Shown here piece by piece: positions 26,286-35,185 of a stretch of 64,000 bases of DNA (the first letter of the stretch is position 1; every line of letters starts with the position of its first letter). Under the pieces are notes generated by a model. That model saw only the letters and a list, made by a program, of their open reading frames with translations, made no database searches and had not been told where the DNA came from. This stretch comes from DASVBE01 sp963770375. Lineage in GTDB: Bacteria; Actinomycetota; Actinomycetes; Streptosporangiales; Streptosporangiaceae. The stretch is from positions 62,001-126,000 of the forward strand of contig CAVYPM010000025.1 of assembly GCA_963770375.1 (NCBI GenBank), in the 5' to 3' direction. The position numbers and the translations under genes were made by a program.

Positions 26286-27053
26286 ATGACTGGCCGCGGA
26301 CGCCCCGGACCGCTGGCGGGGTTATCGGGCTGGGCGCTGCTGGAGGATGTGGCCCGGCGGCAGGCGCCCTGGCTGAGCGGGCCGGTGCCGGATGGCCCTG
26401 GCGGGTGCGATGTGTGCCGGCAGCCGCTGCGGACGGCGTCGCGCTGCTGGATGTGCACCGACCAGGCGGAGTCCCTGCCCGGGCTGGTGGCCGACGCGGT
26501 GGTGCCGGTTGGCCTCGCACCCAAGGGCGGGCTGCACGCGCAGAACCTGTGGCTCTATAAGTCCGCCCGGCCGGGTGCGGAGGCGGCGCGGCTGGCCCTG
26601 CTCGCCTTGCTGGCGGTGTTCCTGCGGGATCACGCGGCGTGCGTGTGGGCCGCGGCGGGCATGGCCAGCCCGACGCACCTTGCGGTGGTGCCGAGCGGCC
26701 GGGGACGGCCGGGTCCGCATCCGCTGCGGGCGCTGGCGGGCCCGCTGACCGTGCTGCCCTGGGCGGAGCTGGCCGCGGCCCGGCCCGGGGACCCGGCGGG
26801 CCGGCTCGCCGACCCCGGCCGTTATCAGGCCGCGCCGCTGCCCGGCGCCCGGGTTGCGCTGCTGGACGACACCTGGACCACCGGGGCCAGCGCCCAGTCG
26901 GCCGCCGCGGCCCTGCGGCTGGCCGGGGCGCAGTCGGTAGCGGTGATTGTTCTCGGGCGCCACCTGCCGCCAGAACCGGGGCTGCCGGCGTTTGAGGCGG
27001 GGCGCTGTGCCGTGCACCAGTGCCCGGCGCCAGCCGGCCGGCCTGGTCAATAG
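26286..27053 (+). CDS. ComF-like phosphoribosyltransferase family protein
   Basis: 255 residues. The N-terminal zinc knuckle has CDVCRQPL...CWMCTDQ. The PRPP-binding loop near the C-terminus reads VALLDDTWTTGASAQSAAAALRLAGA, the ComF/GntX type I phosphoribosyltransferase signature. Family members are linked to DNA uptake or to unknown nucleotide chemistry; no competence genes are nearby. It lies just upstream of nth, which has its own promoter overlapping its 3' end. Confidence 0.82.
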   Translation: MTGRGRPGPLAGLSGWALLEDVARRQAPWLSGPVPDGPGGCDVCRQPLRTASRCWMCTDQAESLPGLVADAVVPVGLAPKGGLHAQNLWLYKSARPGAEAARLALLALLAVFLRDHAACVWAAAGMASPTHLAVVPSGRGRPGPHPLRALAGPLTVLPWAELAAARPGDPAGRLADPGRYQAAPLPGARVALLDDTWTTGASAQSAAAALRLAGAQSVAVIVLGRHLPPEPGLPAFEAGRCAVHQCPAPAGRPGQ

Positions 27054-27056
27054 GCT
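27051..27056 (+). promoter_or_regulatory. -10 box (TAGGCT) of leaderless nth
   Basis: TAGGCT ends six bases before GTG 27063 and begins inside the comF-like stop region, giving nth a leaderless start of its own. Confidence 0.55.
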
Positions 27057-27062
27057 TAGCCC

Positions 27063-27770
27063 GTGCCTGCCGAAGCCCCGTCGCATACTGCGCTGGTCCG
27101 CCGCGCCCGCCGGATCAACCGCGAACTCGCCGAGATGTACCCGGACGTCCGCACCGAGCTCAGCTTCACCACCCCGCTGGAGCTCCTGGTCGCCACGATC
27201 TTGTCCGCGCAGACCACCGACAAGCTGGTGAATCAGGTGACGCCGGTGCTGTTCAGCCGCTACCGGACCGCTGCGGACTACGCCTCGGCCGACCGGGCCG
27301 AGCTGGAGAAGATCATCCAGGCGACCGGGTTCTTCCGGGCCAAGGCCAACAGCCTGATCGGGCTCGGCCAGGCGCTCTGCGACCGCTATGGCGGGGAGGT
27401 GCCAGGCAAGCAGAAGGACCTGGTCACCCTGCCCGGCGTCGGCCGCAAGACGGCCAATGTGGTGCTGGGAGACGCGTTCGGCGTGCCGGGCATCACGGTG
27501 GACACGCACTTCGGCCGGCTCGCCCGCCGACTGCGCTGGACGACGCAGGAAGACCCGGTCAAGGTCGAGCAGGAAGTCGGCGAGCTGTTCCCGCGCAAGG
27601 AGTGGACGCTGCTGTCGCACCGGCTGATCTGGCACGGCCGCCGGGTCTGCCACTCCCGCCGCCCGGCCTGCGGCGCCTGCGGCATCGGCCGGCTCTGCCC
27701 GTCCTTCGGCCTCGGCCCGACCGACGAGGCGACCGCACGCAAGCTGGTGAAGGCCGGGCCGTTCTCGTGA
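27063..27770 (+). CDS. nth: Endonuclease III
   Basis: Bifunctional DNA glycosylase/AP lyase for oxidised pyrimidines (base-excision repair). It is 235 residues long. Helix-hairpin-helix and catalytic region: LPGVGRKTANVVLGDAFGVPGITVDTHFGRLARRL, with the catalytic Lys and Asp (TVDTH). The C-terminal [4Fe-4S] loop has Cys at C-x6-C-x2-C-x5-C (CHSRRPACGACGIGRLC). It is followed by a Nudix gene with a four-base overlap, then marP, as in mycobacteria. Confidence 0.95.
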   Translation: MPAEAPSHTALVRRARRINRELAEMYPDVRTELSFTTPLELLVATILSAQTTDKLVNQVTPVLFSRYRTAADYASADRAELEKIIQATGFFRAKANSLIGLGQALCDRYGGEVPGKQKDLVTLPGVGRKTANVVLGDAFGVPGITVDTHFGRLARRLRWTTQEDPVKVEQEVGELFPRKEWTLLSHRLIWHGRRVCHSRRPACGACGIGRLCPSFGLGPTDEATARKLVKAGPFS

Positions 27771-28498
27771 CCGGCTCGGCCGGCCGCCGGGCCCCCGGAG
27801 ATCTCAGCGGCCCGGCCGGCGAGCCGGTGCCCGGCTGGCTGAGCGAGCTGGCCCAGCGCGCCGCGGTGATGGCCGTGCCTCCCGGGCTGCAGCCGCAGCC
27901 CGACGGCCGGCCCGCCGCGGTCCTCATCCTCTTCGGCGACGGCCGCAGTGGCCCGGACCTGCTGCTGGTCCAGCGCGGGCCGGGACTGCGGCGGCACTCC
28001 GGCCAGCCGGCGTTCCCCGGCGGGGCGATCGACCCCGGCGACGGCGGCCCGGTGCAGGCCGCCCTGCGCGAGGCTGCCGAGGAGGCCGGCGTGGACCCGG
28101 CCGGGGTGGACGTGCTGACCGTCCTGCCCGAGTTCTTCATCCGGCGGAGCCGGTTCACCGTCACCCCGGTGCTCGCGTGGTGGCGGCAGCCCGGCCCGGT
28201 CAGCCCCGGCGACCTGGTCGAGGTCATCGAGGCCCAGCGGATCCCGGTGGCCGAACTGGCCGACCCGGCGAACCGTCTCGCGGTCCGCCCGCCGGCCCGC
28301 CTGGTGCCGGCCGGGATGACCGTCACCACCCCCGCGTTCCGCGCGGGCGGCATGCTGATCTGGGGGTTCACCGCCATGGTGGTGGACCGGCTGCTGGCCC
28401 TGGGCGGCTGGGAGCGGCCCTGGGACGACAGTCATCCAGAAGAGCTCCCGCCCGACGCGCTCGCCGCTCCCGGGCCGGGCAACGGCGGGGTCTCCTAG
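27767..28498 (+). CDS. Nudix hydrolase, CoA-pyrophosphatase type
   Basis: 243 residues from GTG 27767 (overlaps nth stop). The Nudix box is GGAIDPGDGGPVQAALREAAEEAGV, with the REAAEEAG core and Asp in place of the first Glu. Upstream RRHSGQPAFPGG is the extended motif (LRxHxGQxxFPGG) of the NudL/PCD1 CoA diphosphatases. Likely cleaves CoA or acyl-CoA derivatives. Its place between nth and marP matches mycobacterial Rv3672c. Confidence 0.88.
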   Translation: MTGSAGRRAPGDLSGPAGEPVPGWLSELAQRAAVMAVPPGLQPQPDGRPAAVLILFGDGRSGPDLLLVQRGPGLRRHSGQPAFPGGAIDPGDGGPVQAALREAAEEAGVDPAGVDVLTVLPEFFIRRSRFTVTPVLAWWRQPGPVSPGDLVEVIEAQRIPVAELADPANRLAVRPPARLVPAGMTVTTPAFRAGGMLIWGFTAMVVDRLLALGGWERPWDDSHPEELPPDALAAPGPGNGGVS

Positions 28499-28546
28499 GG
28501 CCCGCGTTCGCGCGCCGGAGCGGCGCGGTTACCCCCGGCTGGCCGA

Positions 28547-28552
28547 TACGGT
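28547..28552 (+). promoter_or_regulatory. -10 box (TACGGT) of leaderless marP
   Basis: TACGGT, six bases, then GTG 28559; no ribosome site, so marP is likely translated from a leaderless mRNA. Confidence 0.55.
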
Positions 28553-28558
28553 GGGCGG

Positions 28559-29752
28559 GTGACTGGCGACCTCCTCGACCTGATCCTGGTGGTGCTGGTC
28601 GTAGCCTTCGCCGTCGCCGGTTACCGGCAGGGATTCATCATCGGCGTACTCAGCTTCGCCGGCTTCATCGGCGGCGGCGCGATCGGCGCGCTGATCGGCC
28701 CGAGCATCGCCCGGGCCCTGGTCGACGGGCTGGCTCAGCAGGCGCTGGTGGCCATCATCGTGGTCTTCGTCGTGGCCATGGTCGGCCAGCTGCTGGCCTC
28801 GGGCCTGGGCGTGGCCATGCGCTCGCGGGTGACGTGGCGGCCCGCCACCGTGGTCGACTCGATCGGCGGCGCCGTGGTCAGTGTGATCTCGGTGCTGCTG
28901 ATCGCCTGGCTGATCGCGACCGCGGTGGCCTACGCGCCGTTCCCGCTGATCTCCCGCCAGGTGAACAGCTCCGCGGTGCTGCGCGGCGTCGACCGGATCA
29001 TGCCGCAGAGCGTCAGCCTGATGTTCGGCGACTTCCGGTCGCTGCTCGCCCGCGGTCCGTACACCCAGGTGTTCGGCGCGCTCGGCGCCGAGGGCGCGCT
29101 GCGGGTGGCCGCCCCGGACCCGGCGGTCCTGCAGTCCGCCGGCCTGACCTCGGCCCGGCCCAGCATCGTCAAGATCGAGGGCACCGCGCCGAGCTGCGCC
29201 CGCCGGATCGAGGGATCCGGGTTCGTGGTCGCCCGCCACCGGGTGCTGACCAACGCGCACGTGGTCGCCGGGGTCAAGCCGTCCCCCGAGGTGATCACCA
29301 CGCACGGCCGGACGCTGCACGCCCGGGTGGTCCTCTACGACCCGCTGCGCGACGTGGCCGTCCTCTACGTGCCGGGCCTGCACGCCCGCCCGCTGTCGTT
29401 CACCGGCCCGGCCCAGTCCGGCGAGAACGCGATCGTGGCCGGCTACCCGCTGAACCGCTCCTTCACCGCCAACGCCGCCCGGATCGGCGGCACCGAGGCG
29501 GCCAGGAGCCCGGACATCTACCAGAACACCCAGGTGACCAGGGAGATCTACTCGATCAAGGCGCAGGTCCGCCCGGGCAACTCCGGCGGCCCCCTGCTCG
29601 CCCCCGACGGCCAGGTATACGGAGTGGTGTTCGCCGCCGCGGTGTCGGTCAAGGACACCGGCTACGCGCTGACCGCCAACGAGGTCAAGGCCGATGTGCA
29701 GGCCGCGAAGAACAAGGTCGCGCCGGTGTCCACCCAGGGCTGCGACAGCTAG
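28559..29752 (+). CDS. marP: MarP-type membrane serine protease
   Basis: Periplasmic, acid-activated trypsin-like protease needed for acid and oxidative-stress survival in M. tuberculosis (Rv3671c). Length 397 residues, identical to that protein. Residues 1-155 form a CvpA-like domain with four transmembrane helices. The protease triad is visible: His about 234 (LTNAHVVAG), Asp about 265 (DPLRDVAVL) and Ser about 342 (RPGNSGGPLL). The only two Cys in the protease part (about 213 and 395) match the regulatory disulfide of MarP. Transcribed alone from a leaderless promoter. Confidence 0.94.
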   Translation: MTGDLLDLILVVLVVAFAVAGYRQGFIIGVLSFAGFIGGGAIGALIGPSIARALVDGLAQQALVAIIVVFVVAMVGQLLASGLGVAMRSRVTWRPATVVDSIGGAVVSVISVLLIAWLIATAVAYAPFPLISRQVNSSAVLRGVDRIMPQSVSLMFGDFRSLLARGPYTQVFGALGAEGALRVAAPDPAVLQSAGLTSARPSIVKIEGTAPSCARRIEGSGFVVARHRVLTNAHVVAGVKPSPEVITTHGRTLHARVVLYDPLRDVAVLYVPGLHARPLSFTGPAQSGENAIVAGYPLNRSFTANAARIGGTEAARSPDIYQNTQVTREIYSIKAQVRPGNSGGPLLAPDGQVYGVVFAAAVSVKDTGYALTANEVKADVQAAKNKVAPVSTQGCDS

Positions 29753-29761
29753 GAAACGCCC

Positions 29762-30286
29762 TTACCCGGCCGCACCGGTCAGCCGGAGAACCAGGGCCCC
29801 GGCCGGGACGGCGGCCAGGCCGTCCCGCTCGATCAGCGCGGCCAGCGACCGGGCCGCGGCCGCCAGCCCGGGCGCGTCGATGCCGTACGGGCGGCCGGGG
29901 AAGCCGTCCACCGCGGCCGCGCCCCGGCGCAGCAGGGCCGCCGCGCCGCGGGCGTTGCCCCGCCGGGCGTGCGTGACGCCCACCGCGAGCTGGGCCAGGC
30001 CCTTCCACAGCGCCCGCTCCGCGTCCGGCGCCGCCTTCCACGCGTCCTCCAGCACCTCGTGCGCGTGGAACGGGCGGCCCGCGTCGAGCAGTTGCTGGGC
30101 CAGGGCCAGCGCCGCCGCGGGCGGCAGCACCTGACCGGGCGGCGGCAGCCCGGGCCCGCCCGGACCCGGCCCCGGGTCCCCGGCCGCGCCGCGGGCCAGC
30201 GGCCGGCCAAGACCGTCCCGCGGCCGGGCGTTACGCGGCCGTCCCGCCTCGTCCCGGTCCCGCCCCGGCGCGTCCGGCTCGCTGAC
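29762..30286 (-). CDS. DUF309-family protein (start codon unresolved)
   Basis: Small helical protein; the core LDAGRPFHAHEVLEDAWKAAPDAERALWKGLAQLAVGVTHARRGN is the DUF309 signature with conserved His and Glu. The N-terminal RDRDEAGRPRNARPRDGLGRPL is also typical of actinobacterial members, so the protein should begin close to 30286. There is no ATG, GTG or TTG in this frame between the end of the upstream gene and 30130, where GTG would give a shorter 122-residue form lacking that segment. A sequence error or unusual start is likely. It follows the EphE-like gene directly. Confidence 0.72.
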   Translation of the reverse strand, partial: VSEPDAPGRDRDEAGRPRNARPRDGLGRPLARGAAGDPGPGPGGPGLPPPGQVLPPAAALALAQQLLDAGRPFHAHEVLEDAWKAAPDAERALWKGLAQLAVGVTHARRGNARGAAALLRRGAAAVDGFPGRPYGIDAPGLAAAARSLAALIERDGLAAVPAGALVLRLTGAAG

Positions 30287-30288
30287 GG

Positions 30289-31212
30289 CTATCGCTCCGG
30301 CTCTGGGTCGGCCAGCCAGGAGCGCAGCTCGGAGTCGAACCGGTCCGGCCGTTCCTCGTGCGGGAAATGCCCGGTTCCGTCCAGCAGCCGCCACCGGTAC
30401 GGGCCGTCCACGTACCGGCCCGAGCCCCGGGCCGTCCCTGGCAGGACGCAGGTGTCCAGCGCGCCGTGCAGGTGCAGCGTGGGCGCCTGGATCGGGGCCC
30501 GCATGTGCCGCGTGTAACGCAGCCCGTCCGGCCGGAACCGGGACCGCACGAACCAGCGGTGGTATTCCAGCGCGGAGTGCGCTACCGACGGCATGGACAT
30601 CGCCGCGCGGTAGCGGCGCTCGGCCTCGGGGTCCGGCCAGCCCGGCCCGGACCAGTTCCGCAGCAGGCGGCCGACCCGCTCGGCATTGCTGCTGGTGAGC
30701 TGCCGCTCGGGCAGCACCGGCAGCTGGAAGCCCAGCGCGTAGCCACTGCGGCGGCCCTGCCCGCGCGGGTCCGCCAGGACCGCGCCGCGCACCCGGAGCG
30801 GATGCGGCACGGAGATCACCGCCAGGCGGCGGACCACCTTCGGGAAGTACGCGGCCGTGGTCCACCCGATCAGGCCGCCCCAGTCATGGCCCACGATGAT
30901 CGCGTTCGCCTCGCCCAGCGAGCGCACCAGCCCGGCCGCGTCGGCCGCGGCGGTGACCAGGTCGTAACCGCGCGGCGGCTTGTCGCTGCCGCCGTAGCCG
31001 CGCAGGTCGACCGCGACCGCGCGGAAGCCGGCCTCGCTCAGCGAGGCGAGCTGGTGGCGCCAGGCCCACCAGAACTCGGGGAAGCCGTGCAGCAGCAGTA
31101 CCAGCGGCCCGTCGCCGCGTTCGGCGACGTGGAACCGCGTCCCGTTTGCGCTCACCGAGCGGTGCGTCCACGGCCCGTCGATGTAGACCGGGTCACCGCT
31201 GCGCGGGGCCAT
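30289..31212 (-). CDS. Alpha/beta hydrolase, epoxide-hydrolase type (EphE-like)
   Basis: 307 residues from ATG 31212, three bases after the holin-like stop. Oxyanion-hole motif HGFPEFWWAWR, nucleophile elbow GHDWGG with Asp (epoxide hydrolase rather than Ser hydrolase), the DLRGYGGSD segment, and catalytic His in GTGHFPHEE. Cytoplasmic. In mycobacteria ephE (Rv3670) lies next to marP, and the same order is seen here on the opposite strand. Substrate unknown; haloalkane dehalogenase is the nearest alternative. Confidence 0.88.
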   Translation of the reverse strand: MAPRSGDPVYIDGPWTHRSVSANGTRFHVAERGDGPLVLLLHGFPEFWWAWRHQLASLSEAGFRAVAVDLRGYGGSDKPPRGYDLVTAAADAAGLVRSLGEANAIIVGHDWGGLIGWTTAAYFPKVVRRLAVISVPHPLRVRGAVLADPRGQGRRSGYALGFQLPVLPERQLTSSNAERVGRLLRNWSGPGWPDPEAERRYRAAMSMPSVAHSALEYHRWFVRSRFRPDGLRYTRHMRAPIQAPTLHLHGALDTCVLPGTARGSGRYVDGPYRWRLLDGTGHFPHEERPDRFDSELRSWLADPEPER

Positions 31213-31214
31213 GA

Positions 31215-31667
31215 CTACCCGGCGGACGAGGAGCCGGCCACCGGGGCGGCCTCGTCCTCGCCGCGACGGCGGAGGGCGGAGATGTCCCTGGCGACCGTGC
31301 CACGGGTCCTGGGCAGCCCCCTCATCGCCTTGAACCGCCAGATGCTGAGGAACACCCCCAGAATGGCGAGGATGATGCAGTTGCCGGCCACGATGAGGAA
31401 CGAGGCCCAGCCCGCGACGCCCAGTTCCATCAGCCCGTAGGCGTACGCGAAGCACAGCAGCACGAGGACCAGGCAGCCCGCGAACCCGGCCATGCCCAGC
31501 GACGCGCCGGCGACGAGGCCCCGCGTGACGTCTTCCTTCAGCTCCGCCTTGGCCAGGTCGAGTTCGCACCGCAGCAGTTCCGATACGTCGGCGATGGCCT
31601 GCGAGACCAGGACGCCCACGGACTGCTCCTGGTCGGGGCGGCTGGGCCGGGCCGACGAGTCAGTCAT
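31215..31667 (-). CDS. Holin-superfamily III-like membrane protein (Rv3669-like)
   Basis: 150 residues, ATG start with GGGGAG eight bases upstream. A charged amphipathic N-terminus (ADVSELLRCELDLAKAELKEDVTRG) is followed by two transmembrane helices (about 50-75 and 80-105) and an Arg-rich C-terminus. This is the PF07332/DUF1469 pattern of actinobacterial 'phage holin family' proteins, which here are chromosomal and not phage. First gene of the operon with the EphE-like and DUF309 genes. Confidence 0.82.
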   Translation of the reverse strand: MTDSSARPSRPDQEQSVGVLVSQAIADVSELLRCELDLAKAELKEDVTRGLVAGASLGMAGFAGCLVLVLLCFAYAYGLMELGVAGWASFLIVAGNCIILAILGVFLSIWRFKAMRGLPRTRGTVARDISALRRRGEDEAAPVAGSSSAG

Positions 31668-32174
31668 TGCGCTTCTCCCCTCTTCTGCCTGCCGGGATCA
31701 AGTCTTCCAGTCCCGTGGCGCCGGCGCGTCGCGGCCAGGTCCCGGGACCGCGGGCAGGGGACCGCAAACAGCGCCCGTCGCGGAGCGCCGTCATGCCGGC
31801 GCCGTCAGGCTAGCAGCCGGCCGGGCCCGGCTCGTGGCCCAATGCGCCGCCGCGCCGCCGCGGCCGCCCCTGACTGGCCCCGTCTGCGGGGTCCCACCGT
31901 AGCCCGGCAGGCTGAGGTCATCATGAGCGCGGCATGAACAGCAGGTGACCGGCCACCGCACGCGCGCCGCCTTCCGTTCCTGTTCAGGAGGGCTAAAGAC
32001 CAGCACGGGCCGGGAGTCCTGACCGGGCGGGCCGGCTTTCCCAAGCGGCGCGAAATAAAGCCGCCGTATGTCAGATTTGACGTACGAAGATATATCCGCG
32101 CAGGCCACAGGAACAGAGCCAAGATCTATCTGAGCGATGTACCTCACCCGCTGGTAACTTGCGCGGTTAGCGCA
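31668..32174. other. Gene-free region between the holin operon and the 6C RNA
   Basis: About 500 bases without a convincing gene. On the minus strand TACGGT (31901-31896) could be the -10 of the holin operon, giving a leader of about 220 nt. Base composition becomes less GC-rich from about 31960. No tRNA, repeat array or coding frame is apparent. Confidence 0.5.
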
Positions 32175-32180
32175 TAAGAT
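32175..32180 (+). promoter_or_regulatory. -10 box (TAAGAT) of the 6C RNA
   Basis: TAAGAT lies seven bases before position 32188, just upstream of the first 6C hairpin. A -35 box is not clear. Confidence 0.55.
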
Positions 32181-32186
32181 TTCCCC

Positions 32187-32317
32187 GATGACGGACGGCT
32201 CTGCCCCCCCGGAGCCTGTCCGTACGGTGACCCCCGCTCTCCCCCCCGGCGGGGGTCACCTCATCCCAGCGCCGTCTCGCCGTCACCTACGTGACGGCGG
32301 GGCGGCGCCTCTTTTAT
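32187..32317 (+). ncRNA. 6C small RNA
   Basis: Two consecutive hairpins each present a cytosine-only run in the loop, the defining trait of the actinobacterial 6C RNA. Hairpin 1: ACGGAC-GGCTC (32191-32201) pairs with GAGCC-t-GTCCGT (32212-32223), loop with seven C. Hairpin 2: GGTGACCCCCGC (32226-32237) pairs perfectly with 32249-32260, loop with seven C. An intrinsic terminator follows. The RNA would be about 130 nt. It lies between Rv3669/ephE-like genes and an Rv3649-type helicase followed by bldG, close to where 6C sits in Mycobacterium and Streptomyces. The C-loops pair with G-rich sites of target mRNAs in the known examples. Confidence 0.87.
32269..32317 (+). terminator. Intrinsic terminator of the 6C RNA
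   Basis: 18-bp stem (32269-32286 with 32291-32308, two G.U pairs), CTAC tetraloop, followed by CTCTTTTAT (32309-32317). One of the few U-tract terminators in the window. Confidence 0.85.
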
Positions 32318-32556
32318 GTCTGTACATTTACGCTCCATGGCTGCCCTATTTGCGCTCTTGTGCAATGAATAAGCGAACAGTCGCTCACCATTTACGCAAT
32401 CACAGATGGGATTGCACGAGCAAGATTCACCCGCGCCGGAAACACTTACCCGGCTCTTCTTATTACTGCACGACTGATGGGCCCGGCTGACCCGCAAGCC
32501 GCGCCGCCACGCCACCTCGGCCCGGCCACACACGGCCCTGCCGCACCGGGCCGGCG
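32318..32556. other. AT-richer gene-free stretch
   Basis: From about 32310 to 32480 the DNA is much less GC-rich than its surroundings (CTTTTATGTCTGTACATTTA and further AT-rich words). It contains GCGA-ACAG-TCGC, a short inverted repeat. No frame has actinobacterial codon bias. It lies downstream of both the 6C terminator and the helicase stop. Confidence 0.5.
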
Positions 32557-35012
32557 CTAGCCGGCCGGCGCCGACCGGAGCAGGCAGCCGAGCAGCGCAA
32601 TGGCCCCGGACTTGGAGAGCGGCTCGTTCCCGTTGCCGCACTTAGGCGACTGGATGCAGGACGGGCAGCCATTCGCGCAGTCGCACGATGCGATGGCCTC
32701 GGCAGTAGCCCGCAGCCAGGACTGCGCGGTGCAGAACCCGCGCTCGGCGAATCCTGCCCCGCCCTCGTGCCCGTCGTAAACGAACACGGTCAGCAGCCCG
32801 GTCGCCGGGTGCAGGTCAGCCGACACCCCGCCGACGTCCCACCGGTCGCACGCGGCGACCAGCGGCAGCAACCCGATCGACGCGTGCTCCGCCGCGTGCG
32901 CCGCCCCGGCCAGGTCCAGCCCGTCGTCCGCAAGACCGCATCGCTGCGCCGCGCCGATCGTCCACCACATGGCCTTGGTCTCCAGCGACCGGGCGGGCAG
33001 GTCCAGCGGTGCAGACGTGCCCGGCCGGCCCGAATCCGCGTGCCGGCGAACGTAGCTCGTCACCTGCCTGGTGACGCAGACGTCGCCGAAGTGCACCCGG
33101 GCCTCTCCCCAGTCCACCGCGCGCCGTTCCGCGGTGATCTCGATCGCGGTCAGCTGCCGGGCCGAGGTCTGGTAGCCAGGGTCGCCGGGCTGCACCAGCG
33201 CGACCCCTTCGTCCAGGTCCAGGCGGCTCACCACGAAGATCTCGCCCTGGTGCGGGTACACCGCGCCGGTGTGCGCGAGGAAATGCGCGGACGGCTCGTC
33301 CACCGTGCCGACCAGCCGGCCGGTCGGCTCCTCGATGATCCGCACCGGCAGCCCGCCGGAGCCGCGCAGGCTGACCGGCGCGATCCGGCCGCGCCGGGAC
33401 GGGTAGCGCCAGGGACCGCGCGGGCGCAGCAGGCCGCGCTCGGTGAGCTGGTCGGCCACCGCCGCGGCCCCGTCGCCGAACAGCGCGATGTCCGCGTCGG
33501 TCAGCGGCAGCTCGGCGGCGGCCGCGCACAGGTGCGGGGCCAGCACGTACGGGTTGGCCGGGTCCAGCACGGTCGATTCCACCGGCCGGCGCAGGATCGC
33601 GTCCGGATGGTGGACCAGATAGGTGTCCAGCGGATCGTCGCGCGCGATCAGCACGGCCATCGCGCCCCGGCCGTCCCGCCCGGCCCGTCCCGCCTGCTGC
33701 CACAACGCCGCCCGGGTACCCGGCCAGCCCGCGATCAGCACGGCCTCAAGACCGGTGATGTCCACTCCGAGCTCCAGAGCGGTGGTCGTCGCCAGCCCGG
33801 TGATCGCCCCGCTCCGCAGGCCCTCCTCCAGCTCGCGCCGGTCCTCGGGCAGGTAACCGGACCGGTACGCGGCCACCCGGCCGGCCTGCCCGCCGTGCCC
33901 CTCCTCCTGCAGCGTCCGCTTGGCCGCCGCCGCCACCGCCTCGGCTCCCCGGCGGGACCGCACGAAGGCCAGCGCCGGCACCTCGGCCGCCACCAGCTCG
34001 GCCAGCAGCCCGGCAGCCTCCGCGGTGGCCGCCCGCCGCACCGGCGCCCCCGCCGCTCCGCGCAACGCGGTCAGCGGCGGCTCCCACAGCCCGAACGTGA
34101 CCGGCCCGCGCGGCGCCGCGCTCGTGGTCACGGCCTCCGCGCCCAGCCCGGTCAGCAGCTCCGCGCACCGCCCCGGCTCGCTCACCGTCGCCGACGCCAG
34201 AATGAACACCGGTGCAGTGGTAATAGAGCCGCCCGCTGCGCCGGCCGGCCCCGCGCGGGCCCTTCCGGGCCACCGCCCAGGCGCCCCCGGCCGCAGGGGT
34301 GGCCGGCCAGCAGGTGGTAGGCCGCGATGCGCCTCAGGCGGCGCAGGACCTGGGCCACATGCGAGCCGAACACCCCGCGGTAGTTGTGGCATTCGTCCAC
34401 GATCACGTACTGCAGGCGGCGCAGGAAACCGCTCCACCTGGCGTGCTGCGGCAGCAGCGTGTGGTGCAGCATGTCCGGCGTGGTCAGCAGGTAATTGGCG
34501 TGTGCCCGGGCCCAGGTGCGCTCGCTGTACGGGGTGTCCCCGTCGACCACCGCGGGCCGGACGCCGGGCACCTCCAGCGACTTGACCAGGCGCAGCTGGT
34601 CGGCCGCCAGCGCCCGGGTGGGCGCGATGTAGAGCACGGTCCCGCCGTCCAGCGCGGCGGCCAGCGCGGGCAGCAGGTAGCCCACGGACTTGCCGGACGC
34701 GGTGCCGGTCGAGATGATCACGTTCCGGCCGGCGTGGGCGTGCCCGGCCGCGGTGGCCTGGTGCACCCACGGCGCGGTGATCCCGGCCCGGTTCATGGCC
34801 CCGGCCAGCGCGGGCGGCACCCAGTCCGGCCACACGCCGAGCTCGCCGGACCGCCCAGGGATCTCCTCGATATGCGTCAGCCGGCCGGACCGCGCCCCCT
34901 CGGCCAGAATCCGCCGGATCGCTTCCCGGGGCCCGGGCACGGCCGGATGGCCGCTGCCGTGCGGGAATCCGGCCGGGTGCTCGCCCGGGGCAAGGGGGGT
35001 GACCACAGTCAT
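32557..35012 (-). CDS. DEAD/DEAH-box helicase with DUF1998 zinc domain, MrfA/Rv3649 type (one frameshift)
   Basis: Superfamily 2 DNA helicase, likely in mitomycin-type damage repair as for MrfA. Start ATG 35012. Motif I GTASGKSVGYLLPAL (residues about 100-115), motif Ia APTRALAADQ, motif II VDECHNY, motif III LASATVS, motif VI QQAGRAGRDGRGA. The C-terminal DUF1998 has CDCANGCPSCIQSPKCG, the four-Cys metal site. The frame breaks near 34296-34300 (GGGG run); one missing base joins LLAGHP to PLRPGAPGRWPGR and on to ITTAPVFILASAT. Joined length about 820 residues. Divergent from bldG, as in Streptomyces. Confidence 0.9.
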
Positions 35013-35185
35013 CGCGCTTCAGTCTGTCACCGCAGGCAAGGTGCTTCGTAGCGTGATCTGGTATAGACATGACCTCAGAGCGTGATTGAATGCGCGACGG
35101 GAGCTAGCAGGAACCCCTGAGACCGCCCGGGAGTCGCCCCGGGCCGTGACGCTCGCCGACATAGCCAGACGGCGCTGGAGGATTT

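Noticed and set aside
31215..31667. Prophage remnant because of the holin-like gene
   Set aside because: No other phage gene is present, and this family is a normal chromosomal neighbour of ephE and marP.
32188..32490. Possible 100-residue protein with a leaderless start
   Set aside because: The frame crosses two C-loop hairpins and an intrinsic terminator of the 6C RNA, and its later part has no coding bias.
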